From: JALZKA01 sp963754045
Lineage (GTDB): Bacteria; Actinomycetota; Thermoleophilia; Solirubrobacterales; 70-9
Direction of reading: 5' to 3'
Length of the DNA stretch: 64,000 nt
NCBI GenBank assembly: GCA_963754045.1
Contig: CAVWEN010000003.1
Span: forward strand, 372,001-436,000
Positions 8,338 through 16,395 of this stretch are shown piece after piece. The notes beneath the pieces are model-generated. The model saw only the letters and a list, made by a program, of their open reading frames with translations. It was not told where the DNA came from and ran no database searches. How positions within the stretch are numbered: position 1 is the first letter of the stretch; the number at the start of each line of letters is the position of its first letter. Both the position numbers and the translations under genes were made by a program.

Positions 8338-8724
8338 CTAGCAAGCGCCGCGTACGTGGCGCCAGACGGTCGGGCGACCGTCGCCGTCGAGCTGCAGGGC
8401 CACAACGTCGATTCGCATCGACGCAACGGGACCAATCCGTTCGCGGTTCTCGCGCATCCAGGCGCCCGCCAGCGAGCGGAGCTTCAGCTGCTTGCGGTGC
8501 CCGACCATAGCGAGCGGCGTCTCAGGACCGCGACGCGCGCTTGCGCTTGTCGACTTGACCTCCACGAATACGATCCAGCCTCGTTCGCGGGCGACGATGT
8601 CCAGCTCGCCCCGAACGCCTTTGGGCCGCGCGTTTCGCTCAAGCACCACCCAGCCTCGGGCGGTGAGGTCCTGTGCGACCAGATCCTCGGCCCGCCGCCC
8701 CAGCGTTTGGCGCGCAATCGTCAT
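8338..8724 (-). CDS. YraN family (UPF0102) nuclease-fold protein
   Basis: 128 residues with the UPF0102 pattern: LGRRAEDLVAQDLTARGW, then the restriction-endonuclease-like core GELDIVARE...IVFVEVKS, whose D and E-x-K could bind metal. Function in DNA metabolism is suspected for the family but not established. The ATG at 8724 is chosen because homology begins there. An upstream GTG at 8799 adds 25 unlikely residues. It usually sits between rnhB and comM in the same direction; here it is inverted, convergent with rnhB and divergent from comM. Confidence 0.88.
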   Translation of the reverse strand: MTIARQTLGRRAEDLVAQDLTARGWVVLERNARPKGVRGELDIVARERGWIVFVEVKSTSASARRGPETPLAMVGHRKQLKLRSLAGAWMRENRERIGPVASMRIDVVALQLDGDGRPTVWRHVRGAC

Positions 8725-8834
8725 CGTCGCGGACGCTAGATCGCAACCGTTCCCCTGTTGCGCGCAGGTTGTGACAAAGGCGGAGCGATCGCCGCGCAAC
8801 TCGGCGTGCCGGCGCCCGTAGCGTCGCCGCCACC

Positions 8835-10352
8835 GTGCTCGCCAGCGTCAGGACCTTCACGATTCAGGGTGTCGAGGCCCGCGATGTCAACGTCGAGGTG
8901 GACGTTCGCGCCAATGGCCTGCCTTCGTTCGCACTGGTCGGCCTGCCCGACACCGCTGTGCGCGAGAGCCGCGAGCGGGTTCGTGCGGCAATTGCCAACG
9001 CCGGCTTTCAGTTCCCGCAGTCGCGGATCACCGCCAGCCTCGCACCCGCGGACCTGCGCAAGGCAGGTCCAGGATTCGACCTTGCATTGGCGGCCGCGCT
9101 GCTCGTTGCTTCCGGCCAATTGCCGGCGCGGATCCTCGACGGTGCCGCATTTGCTGGTGAGCTGTCGCTCGACGGCTCAGTGCGCTCGGTGGCAGGTGTT
9201 CTCGCGATGGCCGAGCAGGCGCGCCGCCACGGCGCAAGCAGACTCGTGGTCGCCGCGGCCGGGACGCGCGAGGCGTTGCTCGGAGTCGGCGCGGACGATC
9301 TAGCGCCGGTTTTGGTGCCGATCGAGCGCCTTGAACAGCTCGCCGCGATCGGCACTGACGACCAGCCCTGTGCGGCCGAGTTCGACGAAGCTCAGCGGCC
9401 GCCGCCGGCGGGGCCGGACCTTGCCGAGCTCCGGGGCCAGCCCGGGCTGCGCTGGGCGCTCGAGGTCGCGGCTGCTGGCGCTCACGGGTTGCTGATCCTC
9501 GGTCCTCCGGGAGCGGGCAAGAGCCTGGCGGCTCGCCGGCTGCCCTCGATCATGCCGCCGCTGAACGAATCCGAGGCGCGCGACGCGATGCGCATCGCCA
9601 GCGCCTGCGGTCGCGATGTCGAGCGGTTGGCGACCACCCGTGAGCGTCCGTTCCGGGCTCCGCACCACACGGTCTCCGCAGCAGGACTGATCGGAGGAGG
9701 CTCGCCTCCACGCCCCGGAGAGGTGACGCTCGCGCACCGCGGCGTGCTTTTCCTCGACGAGCTCGCGGAGTTCTCCCGCGACTCCCTCGAGGGGTTGCGC
9801 CAGCCGATGGAGGACGGAGTGGTCACGATTGCCCGAGCCAACGGTGCGATCGCGCTGCCCTGTCGCTTCGTGCTGGTGGCGGCGGCAAACCCGTGTCCGT
9901 GCGGGCGCGGAGTGGACTCGCCTTCGTGCGAGTGCCCACCCGCGGCCGCCCGTCGCTACCGGACCAAGCTGAGTGCGGCCCTGGCGGATCGCATCGACAT
10001 CGTGGTACGGGTTGCCCAGCCGTCGGCGAACGATTTGGGCGGCCCACCCGGTGAGACCTCGGCGTGCGTGCGCGAGCGAGTGATTTCGGCCCGTGCTCGA
10101 GCGAATGCGCGGCACGGCGCCGCGCTGGCAAACGCTGAGGTTTCCGCCGCCGAGCTTCGCCGCACCGTTGCCCTGGAGCCGGAGGCCCGGGCGGGATTGG
10201 CGGCGGGTCACCACACCCTTGGGCTAACCGGCCGCGGCTTCGAACGGGCGCTTCGAATTGCCCGCACGATCGCCGACCTCGCGGGCTCCGAGGTGGTCAC
10301 GTCAGAGCACGTCGCCCAGGCGCTGGTGCTGCGCCGGAGGGCGGCGGCTTGA
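8835..10352 (+). CDS. comM: YifB/ComM family Mg-chelatase-like AAA+ ATPase
   Basis: 505 residues: N-terminal Lon-like substrate domain (LPSFALVGLPDTAVRESRERV, about 30-52), central AAA+ module with Walker A GPPGAGKS near 225 and Walker B VLFLDELAEF near 310, a Cys motif NPCPCG...CEC, and the C-terminal Mg_chelatase_C region. In Haemophilus and Vibrio, ComM is a hexameric helicase that drives branch migration in natural transformation. The start is GTG at 8835. It overlaps the dprA start, so both recombination genes are probably co-translated. Confidence 0.94.
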   Translation: MLASVRTFTIQGVEARDVNVEVDVRANGLPSFALVGLPDTAVRESRERVRAAIANAGFQFPQSRITASLAPADLRKAGPGFDLALAAALLVASGQLPARILDGAAFAGELSLDGSVRSVAGVLAMAEQARRHGASRLVVAAAGTREALLGVGADDLAPVLVPIERLEQLAAIGTDDQPCAAEFDEAQRPPPAGPDLAELRGQPGLRWALEVAAAGAHGLLILGPPGAGKSLAARRLPSIMPPLNESEARDAMRIASACGRDVERLATTRERPFRAPHHTVSAAGLIGGGSPPRPGEVTLAHRGVLFLDELAEFSRDSLEGLRQPMEDGVVTIARANGAIALPCRFVLVAAANPCPCGRGVDSPSCECPPAAARRYRTKLSAALADRIDIVVRVAQPSANDLGGPPGETSACVRERVISARARANARHGAALANAEVSAAELRRTVALEPEARAGLAAGHHTLGLTGRGFERALRIARTIADLAGSEVVTSEHVAQALVLRRRAAA

Positions 10353-11248
10353 CCGGGTGCTGGAGCGTCGCGCGCGACGCGCCGGGCTATCCGGCCAGCC
10401 TCAGCGAGTTGCGCGACCCGCCGGAGCAGATCTGGGGCACCGGGGCGTGTGGGCTCTTCTCGGGACTCCAGCCGGGTGGTGCGGTCACGATCGTCGGCGC
10501 GCGGCGCTCGGGCGCGTACGGCACCGGGATCGCCCGTGAGCTGGGCAGGGATCTTGCGGGCGCCGGTGTGGTCGTCGTCAGCGGGATGGCGCTGGGGTGC
10601 GACGCCGCTGCGCTCGAAGGGGCGCTCGAGGGAGTCAAAGCCCCGCTGGCAGTCCTTGGTAGTGGTCCCGACGTGGCCTATCCCCATCGGCATCGCGGCC
10701 TCCACGAGAGCATCGTCTCCGCGGGCGGCGCGATCATCTCAGAGCGCGCGCCAGGCTCCGCACCGGAGGCGTGGGCGTTTCCGCGACGAAACCGGATCAT
10801 GGCGGCACTGTCCGCGCTGACGATCGTGGTTGAGGGCCGCGAGGCCTCGGGCACCAGGATCACCGCCACCGACGCTCTTACCCTCGGGCGCACTCTCGGC
10901 GCAGTTCCCGGCAGCGTTACTGCGCCGCTCTCGCAGTTGCCCAACGGCCTGATCAAGGACGGGGCAAACCCGATCCACGACGCGCAGGACGCGCTCGACC
11001 TTCTCTGTGGCGTCGGTGCGGCCGAACTTCGTCCCGTCCACGGCCCCGCTCTCGACGACGCGCTGGCGGAAGCACTCGACGTGGTTGAGGCGGGAGCTAC
11101 CGACTGCGACGCGCTCGCGTCCAACTCGCACCTGTCCGCGGCCGAGGCTGCGGTGTCGCTGGCCCGGCTCGAGCTGCTCGGATACCTGCGCGGGGATCAC
11201 TTCGGGCGGTTCGAGCGCACCGCACTGCGCCGGGCCCCGGGGGCGTAG
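10349..11248 (+). CDS. dprA: DNA processing protein DprA
   Basis: Loads RecA onto incoming single-stranded DNA and is broadly conserved. 299 residues with a Rossmann-like core: VTIVGARRSGAYG, SGMALGCDAAAL (usual SGLARGID; the Arg is a Leu here), LGSGPDVAYPHRH, ERAPGSAPEAWAFPRRNRI and VVEGREASGTRITA. A winged-helix-like C-terminus covers about 235-290. The TTG start at 10349 overlaps the comM stop (TTGA), which supports this unusual start codon. Confidence 0.93.
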   Translation: MTGCWSVARDAPGYPASLSELRDPPEQIWGTGACGLFSGLQPGGAVTIVGARRSGAYGTGIARELGRDLAGAGVVVVSGMALGCDAAALEGALEGVKAPLAVLGSGPDVAYPHRHRGLHESIVSAGGAIISERAPGSAPEAWAFPRRNRIMAALSALTIVVEGREASGTRITATDALTLGRTLGAVPGSVTAPLSQLPNGLIKDGANPIHDAQDALDLLCGVGAAELRPVHGPALDDALAEALDVVEAGATDCDALASNSHLSAAEAAVSLARLELLGYLRGDHFGRFERTALRRAPGA

Positions 11249-11251
11249 GGT
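11246..11251 (+). promoter_or_regulatory. Putative -10 box of thiD operon
   Basis: TAGGGT (TANNNT) ends exactly 6 nt before the thiD ATG, the spacing expected when transcription starts at the start codon. The box overlaps the dprA stop codon. Confidence 0.4.
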
Positions 11252-11257
11252 GAACGC

Positions 11258-12097
11258 ATGGACGATCCGGTGCAGCGGGTGCCCGTCGTGCTCGCGATTG
11301 CGGGCTCGGATTCCGGGGGCGGGGCGGGCATCCAGGCAGACCTGAAGGCGTTCGCCCGCTGCGGTGTGCACGGCACGACCGCGATCACGGCGCTGACCGC
11401 ACAGAACACGATGGGGGTCGAAGCGATCACGGTGACGCCGCCGGAGATGATCGTTTCCCAGGCGCGTGCGGTCGCATCCGACATCGGGGTCGACGCCGTC
11501 AAGGTCGGGATGCTCGGCGATCAGGCCACGATCGCGGCCGTCATTGAGGCGCTCGATGTGGTTGCCTCGTTCCGCGAGGTCCCAGTGGTCGTCGACCCCG
11601 TTATGGTCTCCGAAAGCGGCGGGGTTCTGCTGGACCCGCGAGCGAAGGCGGCACTGATCGAGGACGTCCTGCCGTGTGCGAGCGTCGTTACGCCGAACCT
11701 GATGGAGGCGCGTGAGCTCACGGGCCGCGGCGAGGACACGAGTCCCGAGGAGCTTGGCCGGGCGATCCTCGGCCTCGGTCCACGCGCCGTGATCGTCACC
11801 GGCGGGCATACCGAGGAGGGGGCAGACGTGCTGGTTGAGGATCACGGTACGGTTCGCATCGACGGCCCGCGTTACGCGGACGGCGCCGCCCACGGATCGG
11901 GTTGCACTCACTCATCCGCGCTGGCCGCTTTGCTGGCGCGCGGGATGGAGCTGCCGGAGGGCGCGCACTGGGCGCGGGAGATCGCGGCCGAGGCCGTTGG
12001 GCACGGGCTACGAGACCTCGGCGCAGGCCCCGGGCCGGTCGACGTGTTGGGCGTATCCCGGCGGGAGATCGACCCACCCCGCATAATCGAGCGATGA
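11258..12097 (+). CDS. thiD: Hydroxymethylpyrimidine/phosphomethylpyrimidine kinase
   Basis: Phosphorylates HMP and HMP-P in thiamine pyrimidine synthesis or salvage. 279 residues, ribokinase fold: substrate motif IAGSDSGGGAGIQADLKAF near 14-32, KVGMLGD near 82, VVDPVM near 110 and anion-hole motif AAHGSGCTHSSA near 210-221. No other thi genes are adjacent and no TPP riboswitch is visible upstream. It is the first gene of a four-gene set with ATGA overlaps ending in ilvD. Confidence 0.94.
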   Translation: MDDPVQRVPVVLAIAGSDSGGGAGIQADLKAFARCGVHGTTAITALTAQNTMGVEAITVTPPEMIVSQARAVASDIGVDAVKVGMLGDQATIAAVIEALDVVASFREVPVVVDPVMVSESGGVLLDPRAKAALIEDVLPCASVVTPNLMEARELTGRGEDTSPEELGRAILGLGPRAVIVTGGHTEEGADVLVEDHGTVRIDGPRYADGAAHGSGCTHSSALAALLARGMELPEGAHWAREIAAEAVGHGLRDLGAGPGPVDVLGVSRREIDPPRIIER

Positions 12098-12336
12098 AGC
12101 TCGTTCGAATGGCGCCCGGTCACGGCGACGTTCTGCTCGCAGAGGGCGACCTCGAGCTGGCCGAGGACGAGGAGCGCCTGGTCGCGGAGTTCCACCGCCA
12201 GCTCGACCTTGGGATGTGGGCCGCGGTCCCGACCGCATCGGGCTTGCGGCGCGAGGCGACGATGGTCCGCGACTTCGCCGACGTACCGCGCGACGCCGAG
12301 CGCGTGATCTTCTTCCCGCCCGCCTCGGGCGGATGA
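12094..12336 (+). CDS. Small conserved-looking hypothetical protein
   Basis: 80 residues, not recognised. Acidic N-terminal half (GDLELAEDEERLVAEF) followed by a strand-rich tail ending VIFFPPASGG. No signal peptide or membrane segment. Translation is coupled: its ATG overlaps the thiD stop (ATGA), and its own stop overlaps the next ATG in the same way. The in-frame upstream extension is rejected because it would run through thiD. Function unknown. Coupling suggests dosage linked to thiD and ilvD. Confidence 0.72.
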   Translation: MKLVRMAPGHGDVLLAEGDLELAEDEERLVAEFHRQLDLGMWAAVPTASGLRREATMVRDFADVPRDAERVIFFPPASGG

Positions 12337-12767
12337 GCGGGGCAGCCGGCGCCGAAGACCGCGCCCGGGCGCTGCTCGAAAACTCCGCCGGGACCGAGGC
12401 CCTCGAGACGTATGACGAACTCGGCTTCCTAGCGCTGGAGCCTGACGACGGACGCTATGGATATTTGCTCTACCCCCATCGCCCGATCGTGATCTACGAC
12501 GCCCAGAGCTCGGAGCCGTTGGGGGAGTGGTGCGTGCGCTTTCGCGCCGAGGGCGAGAAGCTGCCCGCCGCCGACGACGTGCTCGCGAAATGGCTTGCCC
12601 TCCACGGCGACGAGCGGGCGATCGCGGCGCGCGCCAACCCAGACCCGCTCGGAACCCAGGTCGATCCCGGCCATGTGCGCCGGGACCTCGCGCGGCTCCG
12701 CGCTTGGCGCGAGCGAACCGGGATCAATTCGTTGCGTGGATGCGACCCTACACTTCCGGCCCGATGA
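12333..12767 (+). CDS. Hypothetical protein between thiD and ilvD
   Basis: 144 residues, not recognised, soluble and mixed alpha/beta by appearance. Notable stretches: ALETYDELGFLALEPDDGRYGYLLYPHRPIV-type strand region, then WLALHGDERAIAARANPDPLGTQVDPGHVRRDLARLRAW. The ATG at 12333 overlaps the preceding stop, and the TGA overlaps the ilvD ATG, so it is embedded in a coupled operon. No catalytic motif seen. Confidence 0.72.
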   Translation: MSGAAGAEDRARALLENSAGTEALETYDELGFLALEPDDGRYGYLLYPHRPIVIYDAQSSEPLGEWCVRFRAEGEKLPAADDVLAKWLALHGDERAIAARANPDPLGTQVDPGHVRRDLARLRAWRERTGINSLRGCDPTLPAR

Positions 12768-14452
12768 GCGAACCCAGCGGCAGATCCCTTCCACGTCCGC
12801 GCTCGGCGGCCGTGTTCGACGGTCCCGAGCGCACCGCTGCGCGTGCCTACATGAAGGGGATCGGGTACGACGACGAAGCCCTCTCGCGCCCGACGATCGG
12901 GATCGCCAATACCTGGACCGACGCGATGCCCTGCAACTACAACCTGCGCGGCCTCGCCGATCACGTGAAGGCGGGCGTTCGCGCAGCCGGTGGCACGCCG
13001 ATGGAGATCAACACCGTGGCGATCTCCGACGGAATCACGATGGGCACGAAGGGCATGAAGACCTCATTGGTCAGCCGCGAGGTGATCGCCGACTCGATCG
13101 AGCTCGCTGTGCGTGGGTACCAGTTCGACGCGGTGGTTGCGCTCTCCGGCTGCGACAAGACGATTCCGGGCTGCGTGATGGCGCTGGCGCGTCTCGACGT
13201 ACCTTCGCTGATGCTGTACGGCGGCTCGGTGCTGCCAGGTCGCTGGCGCGGCCAGGACGTGACGATCGTCGACCTCTTCGAGGCCATCGGCGCCCACTCG
13301 GCGGGAAACCTCAGCGACGAGGAGCTGGCCGAGCTCGAGAACGTCGCGAGCCCGGGGCCCGGCGCCTGCGGCGGGCAGTTCACCGCCAACACGATGGCGT
13401 GCGCCTTCGAGGCGCTGGGAATCTCGCCCGGCGGCACAGCGATGGTGCCGGCCGACGGCTACGACAAGGAAGCCGTCGCGGAGCGGATCGGGGAGCTCGT
13501 GATTCAGGTGCTGGCCGACGACTTGCGGCCGAGCCGCATCATCACCCGAAAGTCCCTGGAGAACTCGATCGCCTGCGCGGCCGCCTCGGGCGGATCGACG
13601 AACCTGGTGCTGCACCTTTTGGCGGTCGCTCGTGAGGCCGGGGTCGAGCTGGACATCGACGATTTCGAGGAGATCTTCAAACGCACGCCACTGCTCGCGG
13701 ACCTCAAGCCAGGTGGGCGCTTCACGGCGCTCGATCTCTACCGCGCCGGTGGCGTGCCGCTCATTCTCAAGCGTCTTGACGAGGCGGGCCGGCTGCACCG
13801 CGACGAGATCACCGTTACCGGGCGCACGATCGGCGAGGAGGCCGACGCGGCCGAGGAGGCCGACGGCCAGGACGTGGTGCGCCCCGCGGCCGAGCCGCTG
13901 AAGGCGGGTGGCGGTATGGCGATCCTCCGGGGCAACCTCGCCCCTGACGGAGCGGTGGTGAAACTGGCGGGCACCGAGCGTCGCGGCCAGACCGGGCCTG
14001 CGCGGGTATTCGAGCGCGAAGAGGACTGCTTCGCGGCCGTCCGCGCGCAGGAGATCCAACCAGGCGACGTGATCGTGATCCGCAACGAGGGCCCCGCGGG
14101 TGGCCCCGGGATGAGGGAGATGCTTCAGGTCACCGCCGCCCTCGTGGGCGCCGGTATGGGCGATCAGGTGGCGCTGCTCACCGACGGGCGCTTCTCAGGC
14201 GCCACCCGCGGGCTGATGATCGGCCACGTCGCGCCAGAGGCCGTGAAGGGCGGGCCGATCGCGGCTGTGCGCGAGGGCGACGAGATCACCGTCGACATCG
14301 ATAAGCGCGAGCTCTCGGTTGCCCTTAGTGACGAGGAGATTGCCGAGCGCGTCGTGGCCTACGAGCCTCCAGAGCCCGCTTATCGCAGCGGCGTGATGGC
14401 GAAGTACGCGGCAGGCGTGTCGAGCGCGTCCGCCGGCGCGATCACAACCTAG
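12764..14452 (+). CDS. ilvD: Dihydroxy-acid dehydratase
   Basis: Third common step of valine/isoleucine synthesis (dihydroxy acid to 2-keto acid). Fe-S enzyme of the IlvD/Edd family. 562 residues: cluster cysteines in DAMPCNYNL (about residue 47), GCDKTIPGCVMA (about 127) and GPGACGGQFTANTM (about 200). Active-site Ser region is LTDGRFSGATRGLMIGHVAPEA (about 478). Start ATG 12764 overlaps the previous stop. A longer upstream frame from 12527 is only the shadow of the preceding gene. Confidence 0.97.
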   Translation: MSEPSGRSLPRPRSAAVFDGPERTAARAYMKGIGYDDEALSRPTIGIANTWTDAMPCNYNLRGLADHVKAGVRAAGGTPMEINTVAISDGITMGTKGMKTSLVSREVIADSIELAVRGYQFDAVVALSGCDKTIPGCVMALARLDVPSLMLYGGSVLPGRWRGQDVTIVDLFEAIGAHSAGNLSDEELAELENVASPGPGACGGQFTANTMACAFEALGISPGGTAMVPADGYDKEAVAERIGELVIQVLADDLRPSRIITRKSLENSIACAAASGGSTNLVLHLLAVAREAGVELDIDDFEEIFKRTPLLADLKPGGRFTALDLYRAGGVPLILKRLDEAGRLHRDEITVTGRTIGEEADAAEEADGQDVVRPAAEPLKAGGGMAILRGNLAPDGAVVKLAGTERRGQTGPARVFEREEDCFAAVRAQEIQPGDVIVIRNEGPAGGPGMREMLQVTAALVGAGMGDQVALLTDGRFSGATRGLMIGHVAPEAVKGGPIAAVREGDEITVDIDKRELSVALSDEEIAERVVAYEPPEPAYRSGVMAKYAAGVSSASAGAITT

Positions 14453-14459
14453 GCCGGGG

Positions 14460-15491
14460 TCAGGCTCCGCCTAGGAAGGTCTCCAACAGTCGGTTGAAGC
14501 GCACCGGCCGCTCGAGCTGCGGCACGTGGCCAGTGCGGTCGAGGATGACGGTCTGCGAGTTGCGAAGCGCGCTGCCGTACCCGACTGCGTCGGCCGCAGG
14601 GACGACACGGTCATCGCGTCCCCAGACAACCAGCGCGGGCGTGTCCAATTTCTCCAGGCGCTCGGTGAACTCGTAGCCCGCGACGGCCACGAGCGACGAG
14701 AGGAAGCCGGGCCGGCCGCTGCCGTTCGTGTAATGCTCGAAGAGCAGCTCGCGCCGCAGGGCGCCGGGGTCGTGGAATACCGAACCGAACGCGACCTGGC
14801 GCAATCGTGGGCGTCGTAGGGCACGCTCCTGGAGTCGCACCGCCAGCGGACCGATGCCCAGGGCGAGCCGCCCCGCCAGCGCGGCGGGCTCGGGGCGCAG
14901 CTCGGCGTGGGAGATGCCCGCGGCGGCTACGAGCGCGAGTTTCGTGACGCGACCTGGCTCGCCCCCGGCTGCTTCGGCCGCGATCAGTCCCCCCATCGAG
15001 TTGCCCGCGACGGCCGCCGAAGACACGCCCAGCTCATCGCAGAAGTCGCGCAGCAGCTCAGCGTAGGCCGGAATCGAGATCTCCCAAGGCGGCATGGGGG
15101 AGTGGCCCGACCCCGGCAGGTCGAGGGCGAGCACGCGGTGAGTGCGGCTGAGCTGCGGGATCGTCTCCAACCAGTTCTGCCAGCAGCCCGCAAGGCCATG
15201 CACCAGCACGAGCGGCGGGGCTTCGGGCTCTCCGAGTTCGACGTAGTTGACCCGGGCTCCACGCGCGTCCACCGTGCCGAGGTGCTTGCTCCATTCGACC
15301 CGGAGCCACTCGGGGTCCGGATTGCCGTACGGATCTGGGCCCTCGGGCGGGGTCGGGTCGGGCAGCCCGGCGCGCGCGTCGGAGGTGAGTGGCCCGCGCA
15401 GCAGCTCCATGGCCTCGCGCAGATCGTCCAGCGGCGGTGTTGCCCGTGTGTTCACGAGCAACCAATCGTAGGTTGCGACAATGGGGGCCAT
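14460..15491 (-). CDS. Alpha/beta hydrolase
   Basis: 343 residues. A 75-residue Pro-rich lead is followed by the hydrolase fold: oxyanion segment LVLVHGLAGCWQNW, nucleophile elbow GNSMGGL, acid VVWGRDDRVVP and His in RTGHVPQLERP. Substrate not predictable. The fold is shared by esterases, lipases and C-C hydrolases. The start is placed at ATG 15491, which is interleaved with the divergent acyltransferase start at 15481. Internal starts (for example Met near residue 28) would remove the overlap and cannot be excluded. It converges on ilvD, 7 bp apart. Confidence 0.85.
   Translation of the reverse strand: MAPIVATYDWLLVNTRATPPLDDLREAMELLRGPLTSDARAGLPDPTPPEGPDPYGNPDPEWLRVEWSKHLGTVDARGARVNYVELGEPEAPPLVLVHGLAGCWQNWLETIPQLSRTHRVLALDLPGSGHSPMPPWEISIPAYAELLRDFCDELGVSSAAVAGNSMGGLIAAEAAGGEPGRVTKLALVAAAGISHAELRPEPAALAGRLALGIGPLAVRLQERALRRPRLRQVAFGSVFHDPGALRRELLFEHYTNGSGRPGFLSSLVAVAGYEFTERLEKLDTPALVVWGRDDRVVPAADAVGYGSALRNSQTVILDRTGHVPQLERPVRFNRLLETFLGGA
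15469..15474 (+). promoter_or_regulatory. Putative -10 box of acyltransferase gene
   Basis: TAGGTT (TANNNT) lies exactly 6 nt before ATG 15481, which favours 15481 over the next in-frame ATG at 15490. It implies a leaderless mRNA for the acyltransferase/epimerase pair. Confidence 0.4.
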
Positions 15492-16395
15492 GGCCCGCGA
15501 TCGCACACCACTGGCTACGTCGGAGGCACCCTCCGTGGAGGAAGGGAGCAACCTGCCCGCACCGCGCGAGCCGGGACGTGATCTGTTGCCGCCGACCGAG
15601 CCCGACCGTCGCCTGAACGATTGGGGCCGCTCCGAGCGCGTGGAGGCAGCGTTCGACCGGACCCTCGTCGAGTTCTTCTACCGCTACTGGTTTCGCTGCG
15701 AGGTCGAGGGCGTCGAGAACGTCCCCGACGAGGGTGGCGCGCTCCTGGTGTCCAACCATTCGGGTGCGCTCCCGCCCGACGCGGCGATGATCGCCAAGGC
15801 GATCAAGGAAGAGCATCCGGCGCCGCGCCCGCTCTATCTCACGGTCGAGCACTTCTTCAAGGGCTATCCGGGCTTTTCGATGCTGATCCCGAAAATCGGC
15901 GGCGTCGCGGCCCACCCCGCGAACGTGCACCGGTTGCTCTACGACGAGCGCCAGCTCGTGCTCGTCTTCCCCGAGGGGCGCAAGGGAACCGAGAAGCTCT
16001 ACAAGGATCGCTACCGCCTGCGCCGCTTCGGGCGCGGGGGCTTCGTCGAGGCTGCGATGCGAGCCGAGGCCAAGCTCGTACCGGTCTGCGTGGTCGGGGC
16101 GGAGGAGGCGGCCCCGATCTTCGCCCAGGTGAGCGCCTTGCAGAAGCTGACCGGGCTCATCTACTTCCCGATCACGCCGACCTTCCCCTGGCTCGGACCG
16201 GCGGGAATGCTTGGTTACCTGCCGGCCAAGTTCAAGCTGCGGTTCCTCGAACCGATCGACACCGTTGCGCTCGGCGGCGCGGAGGCCGTCCAGGACAAGG
16301 CGCTCGTGCAGACCGTGGCCCAGGAGGTCAGGGCACGCATCCAGGAGAACCTGCACGACATGCTGGGCAAGCGAAAGAGCGTGTGGTTCGGATGA
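15481..16395 (+). CDS. PlsC-like lysophospholipid/glycerol acyltransferase
   Basis: 304 residues. Conserved acyltransferase blocks: SNHSGALPPDAAM near 91-103 (catalytic His93), VFPEGRKGTEK near 160-170 and VPVCVVGAEE near 196. The family transfers fatty acyl chains to glycerol phosphate, lysophospholipid or related acceptors at the membrane. Gene pairing with the following epimerase mirrors mycobacterial Rv0502-Rv0501, so a lipid or glycolipid envelope role is inferred. The first 45 residues are Pro/Glu-rich and probably disordered. Confidence 0.88.
   Translation: MGAMARDRTPLATSEAPSVEEGSNLPAPREPGRDLLPPTEPDRRLNDWGRSERVEAAFDRTLVEFFYRYWFRCEVEGVENVPDEGGALLVSNHSGALPPDAAMIAKAIKEEHPAPRPLYLTVEHFFKGYPGFSMLIPKIGGVAAHPANVHRLLYDERQLVLVFPEGRKGTEKLYKDRYRLRRFGRGGFVEAAMRAEAKLVPVCVVGAEEAAPIFAQVSALQKLTGLIYFPITPTFPWLGPAGMLGYLPAKFKLRFLEPIDTVALGGAEAVQDKALVQTVAQEVRARIQENLHDMLGKRKSVWFG

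Noticed and set aside
9300..10214. 304-residue reverse frame inside comM
   Set aside because: Mirror of the conserved ATPase module. Composition typical of antisense frames in high-GC DNA.
15058..16356. 432-residue reverse-strand frame
   Set aside because: Spans two genes antisense to well-supported products (hydrolase in another frame, acyltransferase). No recognisable domain.
15621..16391. Upstream extension of the epimerase frame
   Set aside because: Lies entirely inside the acyltransferase gene in another frame and is Arg/Pro-rich. The ATGA overlap at 16392 is the natural start.
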